Positions 1 through 8,980 of a stretch of 64,000 bases of DNA are shown in pieces (position 1 is the stretch's first letter; every line of letters starts with the position of its first letter). Below the pieces are notes generated by a model, which was not told the origin of the DNA, did not search any database, and worked only from the letters and a program-made list of their open reading frames with translations. This DNA is from Candidatus Omnitrophica bacterium UBA6210. Lineage in GTDB: Bacteria > Omnitrophota > Gorgyraeia > Velamenicoccales > Velamenicoccaceae. Made by a program: the position numbers and the translations under genes. The stretch lies in the NCBI GenBank assembly GCA_002421805.1, contig DISM01000004.1, forward strand, positions 438,662 to 502,661. The letters are read 5' to 3'.

Positions 1-47
1 ACACCCGCCTTAAAAGGGCGGTGCTCTACCAAATGAGCTAGCGGCCC
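1..47 (-). tRNA. tRNA-Lys(UUU), 5' part only (cut by window edge)
   Basis: The minus strand from 47 reads GGGCCGCTAGCTC, with a D arm (GGTAGAGC) and an anticodon stem CCGCC/GGCGG around the loop CTTTTAA, which gives anticodon TTT. The T arm and 3' end lie outside the window. The 5' sequence resembles the tRNA-Lys(CUU) at 13953-14028. Confidence 0.9.
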
Positions 48-51
48 AAAT

Positions 52-612
52 CTATACTTCCGTTAATTCTTTCTCTTTATCTTTCAGGATATTCTCAAGA
101 TCGGCCATGCACTTGTCCGTGACTTTCTGCATATCATCCTGAGAACGGAAGCGCTCGTCTTCCGGTATCGCCTTGCCGGCTTCCAGCTTTTTGATGGCGT
201 CATTGGCGTCCCGGCGGATCGTGCGCAACGCAATGCGCCCTTCTTCGGCCATCGTCTTGACCACCTTCTTGAGCTCTTCGCGGCGCTCCTGCGTCAACTG
301 CGGGATCTGCAGACGGACCATTTTGCCGTCATTGAAAGGCGTGATCCCGAGGTTCGACTTTGCAATGGCTTTTTCGATCTCGGGGATGACCGTCGGGTCC
401 CACGGCTGGATAATGATCAGACGCGCATCGGGCACCGTGATAGACGCCAGAGACTTCAGGACCGTCGGCGTCCCGTAATAATCCACATGCAGGCCTTCGA
501 CCAGATGCGGAGAGGCCCGGCCGGTGCGGATCTCCGAAAAATTCCGCCGTGCCGCCTCAATGGCTTTCTTCATTTTACTCTCTGCGTCTTTGACGATGTC
601 GCGCGTCCCCAT
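52..612 (-). CDS. frr: Ribosome recycling factor
   Basis: A 186-aa protein of normal RRF length that, with EF-G, splits post-termination 70S ribosomes in the cytoplasm. It shows the family features: N-terminal helix with EIRTGRASP at about 28-36, the central beta domain with YYGTPTVL, and the C-terminal RRDANDAIK helix. The ATG at 612 follows a GGGGGG tract and is preferred to an in-frame GTG six bases upstream. It is the last gene of a rpsB-tsf-pyrH-frr order common to many bacteria, with tRNA-Lys immediately downstream. The 64-nt gap to pyrH holds a GC-rich hairpin-like stretch. Confidence 0.97.
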   Translation of the reverse strand: MGTRDIVKDAESKMKKAIEAARRNFSEIRTGRASPHLVEGLHVDYYGTPTVLKSLASITVPDARLIIIQPWDPTVIPEIEKAIAKSNLGITPFNDGKMVRLQIPQLTQERREELKKVVKTMAEEGRIALRTIRRDANDAIKKLEAGKAIPEDERFRSQDDMQKVTDKCMADLENILKDKEKELTEV

Positions 613-676
613 AGACACCCCCCGCGTTCAAAACAATTCCGTGAATGGCCCGCTGCGCCGGCGTAGCGCGCCACCC

Positions 677-1396
677 CTAATTGACGATCGTACCGATCTT
701 GTCGCCTAAAATGATCTTTTTGATATTGCCGGGCCTGGTCTGGTCGAAAACAACGATCGGCAAACGGTTGTCCATGCAAAGGCTGACAGCCGTCGCGTCC
801 ATCACCTTCAATTTTTTGTTCAAGACGTCCATGTATTTCAGGGACGCAAATTTTTTGGCGTTCTTGTTCTTCATGGGGTCGTCCGAATAGACGCCGTCGA
901 CTTTCGTCGCCTTCAGGATCGCGTCGGCATCGATCTCCATCGCCCGGAGCGCCGCGGCCGTATCGGTCGTAAAATAAGGGTTCCCCGTGCCGGCGACAAA
1001 AATAACGACCCGTCCCTGCTCCAGATGCCGGATGGCCCTGCGGCGGATATACGGCTCGGCGATCTGGTGCATCTCGATCGCCGTCATGACGCGCGTGGCA
1101 ATGTCTTTCTTCTCTAGGGCGTCCTGGAACGCCAGGCCGTTGATGACGGTCGCCAGCATCCCCATGTAATCGCCGACCGCCCGCTCGATCTTGTAGCGCG
1201 TTGTGCCGGACTGCCCGCGGAAGATATTGCCTCCTCCCAGGACAACGGCAACCTCCACGCCCATCTGCCGGATCTCGGCGATCTGCTCCGCCAGAGAATC
1301 CAGGATAGAGGCGTCGATGCCGTGGGCCTGGCGGCCCTGCAGGGCCTCGCCGCTCAGCTTCAGGACCACGCGTTTGTAAACGGCTTTATTTTTCAT
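677..1396 (-). CDS. pyrH: UMP kinase
   Basis: A 239-aa amino-acid-kinase-fold enzyme that phosphorylates UMP to UDP for pyrimidine nucleotide synthesis. The N-terminal phosphate loop (LKLSGEAL), the [11 protein letters not shown] glycine loop at about 50-60 and the [12 protein letters not shown] nucleotide-binding segment are all present. The start overlaps the end of tsf by 11 bases, indicating translational coupling. The tsf-pyrH-frr order is a standard bacterial arrangement, so identity is secure. Confidence 0.97.
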   Translation of the reverse strand: MKNKAVYKRVVLKLSGEALQGRQAHGIDASILDSLAEQIAEIRQMGVEVAVVLGGGNIFRGQSGTTRYKIERAVGDYMGMLATVINGLAFQDALEKKDIATRVMTAIEMHQIAEPYIRRRAIRHLEQGRVVIFVAGTGNPYFTTDTAAALRAMEIDADAILKATKVDGVYSDDPMKNKNAKKFASLKYMDVLNKKLKVMDATAVSLCMDNRLPIVVFDQTRPGNIKKIILGDKIGTIVN

Positions 1397-1925
1397 CTTC
1401 GCCCAGCTTGAAGCGGCAATACCGGCGGATCACGATGTTCTCGCCGATCTTGGCCACTGTCGCGGTCAAATAATCCTTGATCGATTGTTTCGGGTCCTTG
1501 ATAAAAGGCTGGTCCAGAAGACAGCGGACCTTGAAGAAGTCTTCCTTCTGCGCGTCGTTCAAATCCTTGACCTCGTTCGCCGGCACATCTTCGCGCTTCA
1601 GGCATTGGGGGTCTGTCGCCGCCACCTGCATGGCGATGTCCTTGGCAAAGCGGATGAACTCTTCATTGCGGGCGACAAAATCCGTTTCGCAATTGATCTC
1701 GACCATGACGCCGATCTTGTTGCCTGTATGCACGTAGGCCTCGATGCGGCCCTGGTTGGCCGCGCGCGACGCCTTTTTGGCGGCGATCTCCAGCCCTCTC
1801 TGCTTGAGCAATTCCGAGGCCTTCTTGATGTCGCCCTTGGCGTCATCCAGGGCCTTCTTGCAATCGGAAACGGAAGCAGACGTCAACTCTCTTAATTCTT
1901 TAATGATTGCTATCGAAACAGCCAT
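1386..1925 (-). CDS. tsf: Elongation factor Ts, short form
   Basis: EF-Ts regenerates EF-Tu-GTP. The N-terminal UBA-like domain ([22 protein letters not shown]) and the core motif [14 protein letters not shown] at about 77-90 are clear. At 179 aa it is far shorter than the E. coli protein (about 283 aa) and resembles the short forms with one dimerisation core, as in Thermus. The ATG follows AAGGAG, which abuts a perfect 10-bp hairpin belonging to the dispersed leader element described at 1938-2102. Confidence 0.96.
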   Translation of the reverse strand: MAVSIAIIKELRELTSASVSDCKKALDDAKGDIKKASELLKQRGLEIAAKKASRAANQGRIEAYVHTGNKIGVMVEINCETDFVARNEEFIRFAKDIAMQVAATDPQCLKREDVPANEVKDLNDAQKEDFFKVRCLLDQPFIKDPKQSIKDYLTATVAKIGENIVIRRYCRFKLGEDEK

Positions 1926-1937
1926 TGCGAAACTCCT

Positions 1938-2102
1938 TAATCCTGCCTCCGGCAGGATTAGACCCTCCGCTATGTGGAATGCGGAGGTCTACCCTTTGTG
2001 GGTTAACTCCGAGCGTATCTTGGAAATATCTGGATGCCCGTCCGAACTCTGCGAGGACTGGTCGCAGACAGATATTGACAAGATGCAAACGCGAGGAGTA
2101 AC
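1938..2102. repeat. Structured leader repeat, copy A1 (upstream of tsf)
   Basis: Three parts are visible. At 1938-1960 a perfect hairpin (TAATCCTGCC, loop TCC, GGCAGGATTA) ends on the tsf Shine-Dalgarno. At 1960-2003 there are two small hairpins (GACCCTCCGC/GCGGAGGTC and ACCC/GGGT). At 2002-2102 a long imperfect palindrome begins GTTAACTCC-GA-GCG and ends CGC-GA-GGAGTAAC. Inside it, ATCTTG-GA-AATATCTG pairs with CAGATATT-GA-CAAGAT. Plus-strand pairing leaves tandem GA/GA mismatches twice. Related copies occur at eight other gene leaders in this window. Family not recognised. Confidence 0.8.
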
Positions 2103-2139
2103 TTGTTATTTTCTGTTTAAACCCTTAAGCGAGGGGTGA

Positions 2140-3006
2140 CTAATCCTTCTCCCTGCCCTTTTTCGCCTTGGGGAGCTTGTCTTTCCCCGCCGCTTCCTGG
2201 TCGATCGCCAGTTTCTTGATCGCTTCTTCTTCGGCCTCGATCACCTTGGCGACAGGCGTCTCTTCTTCAGCACCCTCCGTCTCGGTTTCCATCACCTTCA
2301 TGGCCGCCTTGACTTCGTCAAAACGCCTGCGTCCATCCAGGACGCTGTCGGCCATGAACTTGCTCACGAGGCGGATCGACTTGATCGCGTCGTCGTTGCC
2401 CGGGATCGGATATGTGATCAGGTCGGGATCGCAATTCGTGTCGATCAGGGCCACGATCGGGATCCCCAGCCTCTTGGCCTCCAGCACCGCCGTCTCCTCC
2501 TTCTTGGAATCGACGACAAAAAGCGCGCCGGGAAGCCTGTCCATCTCAATGACGCCCGAAAGGTTCTTGATGAGCTTCTCGCGCTCCTTGGTGAGCGCGG
2601 CGATCTCTTTTTTCGTCAGGTTCTCGAAGATGCCGTCCTTTTCCATCTGCTCGATCTCTTTGTAACGGCGGATGCTCTTCTTGATGGTCTGGAAATTCGT
2701 CAGGAGGCCTCCCAGCCAGCGGTGGTTCACGTAAAACGCCCCGCACCGCTTCGCCTCTTCCTCAATGACCTCCTGGGCCTGCTTCTTGGTGCCGACAAAA
2801 AGGACCGGCCTGCCCTGGGCCACGACTTCGGAAACGAACTCCCGGGCCTGGTTGAGGAACGTCTCCGTCTTCTGGAGATCGATGATGTAGATGCCGCTCT
2901 TTTCCCCGAAAATATAACTCTTCATCTTCGGGTTCCAGCGCTTGGTCTGGTGGCCGAAATGGACCCCTGCCTCAAGCAATTGTTTGATCAATTCTGTAGT
3001 AGTCAA
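2140..3006 (-). CDS. rpsB: 30S ribosomal protein S2
   Basis: A 288-aa S2 protein of the 30S subunit. The N-terminal [19 protein letters not shown] and the [13 protein letters not shown] and [13 protein letters not shown] segments are family hallmarks. A charged C-terminal tail (about 230-288, rich in E, A and K) extends beyond the E. coli length. The start codon appears to be TTG at 3006 behind AAAGGAG. It is the first gene of rpsB-tsf-pyrH-frr, with its own promoter candidate at 3090-3117. Confidence 0.97.
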   Translation of the reverse strand: MTTTELIKQLLEAGVHFGHQTKRWNPKMKSYIFGEKSGIYIIDLQKTETFLNQAREFVSEVVAQGRPVLFVGTKKQAQEVIEEEAKRCGAFYVNHRWLGGLLTNFQTIKKSIRRYKEIEQMEKDGIFENLTKKEIAALTKEREKLIKNLSGVIEMDRLPGALFVVDSKKEETAVLEAKRLGIPIVALIDTNCDPDLITYPIPGNDDAIKSIRLVSKFMADSVLDGRRRFDEVKAAMKVMETETEGAEEETPVAKVIEAEEEAIKKLAIDQEAAGKDKLPKAKKGREKD

Positions 3007-3089
3007 TGTCTGTTTCTCCTTTCCTTACCTTATATGCGTGTTTCCGATACCTTCCCAACGGCTCTTTTATGCTTAACTTAAACCCACAT

Positions 3090-3117
3090 AATATAACACA
3101 AGAGCTTTTGAATTCAA
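3090..3117 (-). promoter_or_regulatory. Sigma-70-type promoter for rpsB
   Basis: Minus-strand TTGAAT and TATATT separated by 16 bases lie about 85 bases upstream of the rpsB TTG start. The region from here to the msbA-like stop codon at 3251 has no gene. Confidence 0.5.
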
Positions 3118-3250
3118 ATAGAATTTTTAAGGACGGCCTGGCCTGCGGTCCACCGGCACCTGGACGCCCTTTTCATGCTGAAATGACCGAAATCTGCCTA
3201 GACGAAATCTTCAGGTAATGGATATTTCCTGCGGATTTCCCCTGCGGCGG

Positions 3251-5062
3251 CTACGCCTGGAATTGTATGTCATGAAGGCGTTTATAGACGCCTCCCCTCT
3301 CCAGGAGCTCCTCATGACAGCCCTCTTCCACGATCCGGCCTTCCTGCAAAACAACGATTTTTGTCGCATTTTTGACCGTGGAGAGCCTGTGGGCGATCAC
3401 AAAAACGGTCCGGCCCGCCATCAGCACATCCAAAGCCCCCTGGACAAGCCTTTCGGACTCGGAATCCAGCTGGGACGTCGCTTCGTCCAGGATCAGGATG
3501 GGCGGATTCTTCAGGACCGCGCGGGCAATGGCCAAGCGCTGGCGTTCGCCTCCGGAAAGCTTGACGCCCCGGTCGCCGATATAGGTATCGTAGCCTTGCG
3601 GAAGATTCAGGATGAATTCGTGCGCAAACGCTTTTTTGGCCGCATCGACGATCTCGTCGTAACTCGCCCCCTGCTTGCCGTAAGCGATATTGTCTTTCAC
3701 GGAATCGTTGAAAAGGATGGTCTCCTGCGTCACCATGCCGATCAGCCCTCTCAAAGACTTGACGTTGAGCGTGCGGATGTCCCTGTTGTCGACGAACACG
3801 CCGCCTTTTTGCGGGTCGTAGAAACGCGGGATCAAGTCCACCAGCGTGCTCTTGCCGGCGCCGCTGGCGCCCACCAGGGCCACCACCTGGCCTTTGCGGC
3901 ACCTGACGCTGATGTCCTTAAGCACATCCGTGTCTTCATAGCGGAACCAGACGCCCCGCAACTCCACCTGGTCGCGGATCTCCTTGATCTCCCAGGCATC
4001 GGGATTGTCCTTGATCTTCGGGTCGATCTCCAGGACCTCGTAGATCCTTGTCGAGGCGGCAAAGGCCTTTTGCATAATGGCATTGACCCCGCTCAATTTC
4101 TTGAACGGCCTGATCATCATCATGACCGACCCCAAAAAGAGCCCGAAAACACCGAAGGACAGAACGCCCTCGATGACCTGATGGCCGACGTAAAGAAGAA
4201 TAAACACGCCCCCCAAGACGCCGATAAACTCCGTCGCAGGACCCAGGGCCAGGGTGCGCCTGATGGATTTCATGTTGAGTTTATAATAATCCTGGTTCTG
4301 GCGGCTGTATTTATCGACCTCGTGGTTTTCCGCGCCGAAAGCCCTGACGATCCTGACGCCCGAGATCGTCTCGATGAGCAGGGAATTGATGTCTGCGACC
4401 TTCTCCTGGGTCGAGGTGCTGATCTTGCGCAGCTTTTTGCCCACCAGGACGATCGGGATAGAAATGAACGGGACCATCATGATCGCGACGATCGCCAGCC
4501 GCCAGTAGATGAACAGGACGATCGCCGAAAAAAGGACGATCTGCAGCGTCTGGTACACCAAGTCCGTAAAACCGTATGAAACGGCATTCTCGACATTCCC
4601 GACGTCGTTGGTGATGCGGGAGATCAGCTCTCCGGAGCGTTTGCGGGTGAAATATTCAAGGTCAAGAGACTGGTACTTCTTATAAAGCATGATGCGCATG
4701 TCGCGCATGACGCGCTGGCCGACGTCCGACATCAGCATGCCCTGGAAATAGGAAAACAGCCCCTTAAAAAGGAACATGACGACCAAAAACCCTGCCATGT
4801 AATAAAGAAGGCTGATCTGGGACATGCCGTTGAGCTTGGCGATAAAATTCTCGGCAAAAACAGGCAGCTTGCCGGGAACGACGATCTTGCCGTTGGAAAG
4901 GATCTTGTCGGAAAACGGCACGATCATGCTCATCGAGACGCCGTCAAAGATGGTCGAGATCATCATGCAGAGGACGGCCCAGCACAACAGGCCGAGTTGC
5001 GGACGGGTAAAAGCGAACAAACCGCGATAGTCATGAAGCCAGGGCTTCTTTTGCTTAGACAC
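3251..5062 (-). CDS. msbA: MsbA-like lipid A/multidrug ABC exporter (fused TMD-NBD)
   Basis: A 603-aa half-transporter. The N-terminal half has six predicted membrane spans (first at about 25-45) and an ABC_membrane domain. The C-terminal ATPase has Walker A GASGAGKST (about 397), signature LSGGERQ (about 500), Walker B ILILDEAT (about 520) and H-loop IAHRLS (about 555). Such homodimers flip lipid A core or drugs across the inner membrane. Proximity to lpxB favours lipid A, but substrate cannot be read from sequence. The start is GTG behind AAAGGAG. It diverges from the Gfo/Idh gene. Confidence 0.85.
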   Translation of the reverse strand: MSKQKKPWLHDYRGLFAFTRPQLGLLCWAVLCMMISTIFDGVSMSMIVPFSDKILSNGKIVVPGKLPVFAENFIAKLNGMSQISLLYYMAGFLVVMFLFKGLFSYFQGMLMSDVGQRVMRDMRIMLYKKYQSLDLEYFTRKRSGELISRITNDVGNVENAVSYGFTDLVYQTLQIVLFSAIVLFIYWRLAIVAIMMVPFISIPIVLVGKKLRKISTSTQEKVADINSLLIETISGVRIVRAFGAENHEVDKYSRQNQDYYKLNMKSIRRTLALGPATEFIGVLGGVFILLYVGHQVIEGVLSFGVFGLFLGSVMMMIRPFKKLSGVNAIMQKAFAASTRIYEVLEIDPKIKDNPDAWEIKEIRDQVELRGVWFRYEDTDVLKDISVRCRKGQVVALVGASGAGKSTLVDLIPRFYDPQKGGVFVDNRDIRTLNVKSLRGLIGMVTQETILFNDSVKDNIAYGKQGASYDEIVDAAKKAFAHEFILNLPQGYDTYIGDRGVKLSGGERQRLAIARAVLKNPPILILDEATSQLDSESERLVQGALDVLMAGRTVFVIAHRLSTVKNATKIVVLQEGRIVEEGCHEELLERGGVYKRLHDIQFQA

Positions 5063-5186
5063 AAAACTCCTTTAGTTGTAACTTCTTATGTGGATTCGAC
5101 TTCCTGGGTCCTATTGGGGTTGTGTTCCCTGACGAAATGTTCTCTAATCATATATCCGGCAAGGGTTTTTCATATTATCACACTTA

Positions 5187-5215
5187 TTGACATCCCACAA
5201 GATATTTGTTATGAT
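5187..5215 (+). promoter_or_regulatory. Consensus sigma-70 promoter for the Gfo/Idh-lpxB operon
   Basis: TTGACA (5187-5192), a 17-base spacer and TATGAT (5210-5215) lie 31 bases upstream of the ATG at 5247. The expected start point is near 5222, leaving a leader of about 25 bases with an AGGGAG Shine-Dalgarno. Confidence 0.85.
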
Positions 5216-5246
5216 GTGAGACCTTAATTCAGGGAGCCGTCAAAAT

Positions 5247-6182
5247 ATGCCTCATGAACTCAAGGTAGCTGTGATCGGTTGCGGGCGGTTAGGGTCCATC
5301 CATGCCCGTGTGTATACGGAGATCCCCCACGTCAGGCTCATCGGCGTCTGCGATATCGACGCCGTCCGGGCCGAACAGCTGGCGCAGACACACCGCACGC
5401 AGGCCTTTACGGACTGTCAAAAACTCATCCCCCAGGCGGACATCGTCAGCATCGCAACCCCCACCAGCACTCATTTCGAGGTCGCAAAGTTCGCGATCAC
5501 GCAAAGAAAACACGTCCTGGTCGAAAAACCCATCACCAACGACCTGCGTCAGGCGCGCAAACTCATCGGCCTCGCCCGCAGGTCCGGCGTCATCCTCCAG
5601 GTCGGCCATGTGGAACGCTTCAATGCCGCGTTCGTCGCAACGCAAAAGATCGTGCATCACCCGCGTTTTATCGAATGCCACCGCCTGAGCCCGTTCCCGA
5701 ACAGGTCTCTGGATATCGGCGTGGTCTTTGACCTGATGATCCACGACATCGACATCATCCTGGGGCTCATTCCGTCAAGGATCACGCACATCGACGCGGT
5801 CGGCGTCAACGTGCTGACGCCCTTTGAGGACATCGCCAATGTCCGGCTGCATTTCCGGAACGGCTGCATCGTCAACCTGACGGCCTCGCGCATCTCCGAC
5901 GAAGTCATGCGCAAGATCCGCATCTTCCTCAAAGACACCTACGTTTCGCTCGACTACCAGGCCCAGGAGGCCTTTGCCTACAAAAAAGAGAACCACTCCA
6001 TCACCAAAACCGCCATCCCTATCGAGAAAGAAGAACCGATCAAAAAAGAGATCGAATCCTTCACCGTCTGCGTGCGCAACCACCGCAAGCCGGTCGTCTC
6101 CGGGGTCGAAGCCTACGAAGCCCTGAAACTCGCCACCAAGATCACGCACATCATCCGTCGCAGGGCGGCGAAGATTTTCTGA
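5247..6182 (+). CDS. Gfo/Idh/MocA-family oxidoreductase, possibly GnnA-like
   Basis: A 311-aa NAD(P)-dependent sugar dehydrogenase. The Rossmann motif GCGRLG lies at about 10-15, the VEKPI dinucleotide-site motif at about 92-97, and a C-terminal alpha/beta domain contains MIHDIDIIL. It is the first gene of an operon with lpxB, 24 bases apart. In several phyla a member at this position is GnnA, which with the aminotransferase GnnB makes the diamino UDP-sugar for amide-linked lipid A. No GnnB is visible here, so GnnA is a suggestion from context only. Confidence 0.85.
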   Translation: MPHELKVAVIGCGRLGSIHARVYTEIPHVRLIGVCDIDAVRAEQLAQTHRTQAFTDCQKLIPQADIVSIATPTSTHFEVAKFAITQRKHVLVEKPITNDLRQARKLIGLARRSGVILQVGHVERFNAAFVATQKIVHHPRFIECHRLSPFPNRSLDIGVVFDLMIHDIDIILGLIPSRITHIDAVGVNVLTPFEDIANVRLHFRNGCIVNLTASRISDEVMRKIRIFLKDTYVSLDYQAQEAFAYKKENHSITKTAIPIEKEEPIKKEIESFTVCVRNHRKPVVSGVEAYEALKLATKITHIIRRRAAKIF

Positions 6183-6206
6183 AAAATACCTCGAAAACAG
6201 AGACCT

Positions 6207-7355
6207 ATGCCTAAAAAGATCCTGATCATCGCCGGGGAAGCATCCGGAGACCTGCACGCCTCCGAGCTCCTTGTCGAGCTCAAAAAACAGTATCCCGGCC
6301 TCTACGCCTTCGGCCTGGGCGGCGAAAAGCTCAAAAACGCCGGCGCCGACATCATGATGGACCTGACCAGGCTCGCGGTCGTGGGGTTTTTCGAGATCCT
6401 CAAGAATTACTGGAAATTCCGCAGGATATTCTACGACGTCCTGAAGAAAACCGACGCCGTCAAACCCGACGCGGCGGTCCTGGTCGATTATCCCGGCTTC
6501 AACCTGAAACTCGCGGCAGAACTCAAAAAACGGGGCATCAAGGTCATCTACTTCATCAGCCCGCAGGTCTGGGCGTGGGGCGGCAAACGCGTGGATTTCA
6601 TCCGCAGTCACATCGACCTGATGCTCGTGCTCTTCAAATTCGAAGAGATCCTTTATGGCGGCCGCACCGACAGCGGGTTCAGGGTCAAATTCGTAGGGCA
6701 TCCGCTTCTCGACGCGATCAGACCGACAAAAACGCCGCAGCAACTTATGGATGAGTTCGGTTTGCGCCGGACGGGCCGGACCATCGCCCTCCTGCCGGGT
6801 TCCCGCATGAAGGAAGTCACGCAGCTTTTACCCGTCATGCTCAAGAGCGCGCAGGCCATCTTCCGCAAAGAACCTCAGGCGCAATTCCTCATCTGCCGCG
6901 CCCCGACGATCCCCCGTCAGGTCATCAAGGACCTGATCGAAACGACGAACATAGATTTTCCTTACAAAGTCCTGGAGAACGAGACCTATAACGGCCTGGA
7001 GGCCTCGGACTTTGCCATCGTCGCATCAGGCACGGCGACCCTCGAGACGGCCATCCTCAATAAACCCATGGTCATCGTCTACAAGGTCTCGCTGTTGACC
7101 TGGCTGTTGGCCAAACTCCTCATCAAGATCCCGTATATCGGTCTGGTGAATGTGGTGGCGGGAAAAAAGATCGTTCCTGAACTGGTGCAGTTCGACGCGA
7201 CGCCCAAAAAGATCGCCTCGACCGTGCTTTCCATCCTCGGCGACAAACAGAAGATGGAAAAGATCCACGCGGAGCTCTACGCCCTCAAGAATACCCTCGG
7301 CATCCCCGGCGCCTGCCGCCGGGCCGCTGAAGAGATCGCGGCCTACCTCGGTTAA
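6207..7355 (+). CDS. lpxB: Lipid-A-disaccharide synthase
   Basis: A 382-aa GT19 glycosyltransferase that joins UDP-2,3-diacylglucosamine and lipid X into the lipid A disaccharide at the inner membrane. The N-terminal IIAGEASGDLHASELL, the YFISPQVWAW segment and the LLPGSRMKEV motif (about 194-203) are diagnostic, and the ASGTATLE nucleotide-sugar site is present. It is of normal length. It follows the Gfo/Idh gene in the same direction and ends convergently with the macrodomain gene, overlapping it by four bases. Confidence 0.96.
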   Translation: MPKKILIIAGEASGDLHASELLVELKKQYPGLYAFGLGGEKLKNAGADIMMDLTRLAVVGFFEILKNYWKFRRIFYDVLKKTDAVKPDAAVLVDYPGFNLKLAAELKKRGIKVIYFISPQVWAWGGKRVDFIRSHIDLMLVLFKFEEILYGGRTDSGFRVKFVGHPLLDAIRPTKTPQQLMDEFGLRRTGRTIALLPGSRMKEVTQLLPVMLKSAQAIFRKEPQAQFLICRAPTIPRQVIKDLIETTNIDFPYKVLENETYNGLEASDFAIVASGTATLETAILNKPMVIVYKVSLLTWLLAKLLIKIPYIGLVNVVAGKKIVPELVQFDATPKKIASTVLSILGDKQKMEKIHAELYALKNTLGIPGACRRAAEEIAAYLG

Positions 7356-7852
7356 CGGGCCATCTCATCCCAGATCAACCGGTACACCTGAAGGTCCCTC
7401 TGCGAAAAACAAATGTAGCGGATCTCGTCGAAGTCCTTTTCAAACTCCCTGCCGACGGACAAGGCGATCCGCGCCGCCCCTTCGATAGGATATCCGTAAA
7501 CGCCTGTGCTGATGGCGGGAAACGCGATGGTCTTCAAAAGGTTCTTTTTGGCGAGAAGAAAACTGTTGCGGTAACAATTGCGCAAGAGGCCGGCCTCGTC
7601 TTTCTTGCCCCCGTTCCAGACCGGGCCTGCCGTATGGATGATCTTTCTGGCCTTGAGATTCCCGGCGTTCGTGATGACCGCCTCGCCTGTGGGACAGGCG
7701 CCGATCTTGCGGCACTCTTCCATCACCGTCGGCCCCGCGGCCCTGTGGATCGCGCCGTCCACGCCTCCGCCCCCGCGCAGGCCGGTGTTGGCGGCGTTGA
7801 CGATCGCCTCCACGTCTTCCTGGGTGATATCACCGAGCTTGATCGTGATCAT
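7352..7852 (-). CDS. Macro-domain (ADP-ribose-binding/hydrolase) protein
   Basis: A 166-aa single-domain macro protein. IVNAANTGLRGGGGVDGAIHRAAG near the N terminus carries the Asn and Gly loop typical of MacroD/YmdB-type O-acetyl-ADP-ribose deacetylases, and AFPAISTGVYGYP is the second phosphate-binding loop. The start is ATG at 7852, matching the usual MITIKLGDIT beginning. A longer in-frame start would add an unconserved extension. The protein may remove ADP-ribose from targets; no partner transferase is visible nearby. Confidence 0.92.
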   Translation of the reverse strand: MITIKLGDITQEDVEAIVNAANTGLRGGGGVDGAIHRAAGPTVMEECRKIGACPTGEAVITNAGNLKARKIIHTAGPVWNGGKKDEAGLLRNCYRNSFLLAKKNLLKTIAFPAISTGVYGYPIEGAARIALSVGREFEKDFDEIRYICFSQRDLQVYRLIWDEMAR

Positions 7853-7924
7853 CTCGTGTTTCGTTCCTTGTGTTTCATGGTTTGACCTCGAACCACCCTG
7901 CCCCTCTGGCACTTTGACTCTATT

Positions 7925-8980
7925 TTATATCTTTACTATCTCATATTCCAGGCTGCCCAAACCCGCCTGTTGCGCATACTCAAGCATCCCGCGATAGGCC
8001 TGGTGCCCTTTTAAAAAACCGAGCGTATCTTTCATCAGATCGGTCGTCGCCTTGTCCAGGGCCAGGGGATCTTGCGATGCCAGGATGCCGATATCCGGGC
8101 TGATGAGTTTGTCGTCTTTTGTCGAGATGCAGTCGCACTCCTGCGTGATCTCATAAGCAAAAGTAATAAAGACCTTCTTTTTAAAACGCGCAAGGATGCC
8201 TGCGGCGGCCTCGACCATGCGCGCGCAAAAAACATCCATCTCCTCGTCCCAATTCACCAGCACCGCATTAAACCTGCAGGCGCACAGGCACTCCCCGCAG
8301 CCGATGCATGCCTTAGGATCAATGACGGCCTTCTTGCGGCCGCCGAAGGCAATCGCCTTGACGGGGCATGAGCGGATGCAGGCGCCGCACGCCGTGCACG
8401 TCTCTTCGGCAATGGACGGTTTCAAAGACGAGTGTTGGACCTGTTTTGTGGGCCGGCAGCTCATGCCCATGGCCACGTTCTTGATGGCGCCCGCATACCC
8501 GCTGAAGATGTGGCCTGTGGCATGCGACAGAACGACCAGGTTCTCCAATATCCCTACGAAAGACGGGACGCGGATAGTCTTGATATGCGCGGCGTTGATC
8601 TCAAACTCCCTGCCGTCATGGCCCAGAAGCCCGTCGGCCACGATAAAAGGCGCGCCCACAGCCGCCTCATGGAATCCCTTTTTATACGCCAGGTTCATGT
8701 GGTCCACGGCGTTCTGGCGCGAGCCCTGATAGATGACGCTCGTATCGAACAAAAACGGCCTGGCCCCTTGCGCGCGGATGATCTCCACGACAAGTTTGAC
8801 GAGTTCGGGCGACATATGGTGCACGCACGCGCTGTCGCCGATGGTCAACTTGATGGGAACAAGGGCCCCTTCTTCGTATTGCATCGCCGGCCGCAGGGCG
8901 CCGAGCACCTTCACAAGCGCCGCCTGCCTGGCGTGATGCGTATTCTCGGGGATGGGGGCCAGATAAACCTTTGATTTCAT
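7925..8980 (-). CDS. DUF362-family protein with 2x[4Fe-4S] ferredoxin domain
   Basis: A 351-aa cytoplasmic iron-sulfur protein. The DUF362 region covers about residues 1-185 (IGDSACVHHMSPE, DTSVIYQG, GAIKNVAMGMSCRPTKQ). Two cluster motifs follow at about 193-230: CTACGACIRSCP and CIGCGECLCACR. The remainder (EITQECDCISTKDD, ASQDPLALDKAT) belongs to the same family. The substrate is unknown and redox activity is inferred from the clusters. The start ATG overlaps the stop of the DUF4186 gene by four bases. Confidence 0.88.
   Translation of the reverse strand: MKSKVYLAPIPENTHHARQAALVKVLGALRPAMQYEEGALVPIKLTIGDSACVHHMSPELVKLVVEIIRAQGARPFLFDTSVIYQGSRQNAVDHMNLAYKKGFHEAAVGAPFIVADGLLGHDGREFEINAAHIKTIRVPSFVGILENLVVLSHATGHIFSGYAGAIKNVAMGMSCRPTKQVQHSSLKPSIAEETCTACGACIRSCPVKAIAFGGRKKAVIDPKACIGCGECLCACRFNAVLVNWDEEMDVFCARMVEAAAGILARFKKKVFITFAYEITQECDCISTKDDKLISPDIGILASQDPLALDKATTDLMKDTLGFLKGHQAYRGMLEYAQQAGLGSLEYEIVKI

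Noticed and set aside
3218..4579. Long plus-strand open frame opposite the MsbA-like gene
   Set aside because: No family resemblance. It is a shadow created by codon bias of the real minus-strand transporter, whose motifs are unambiguous.
5775..6743. 322-aa minus-strand frame opposite Gfo/Idh and lpxB
   Set aside because: Antisense shadow; acidic low-complexity composition, no ribosome site.
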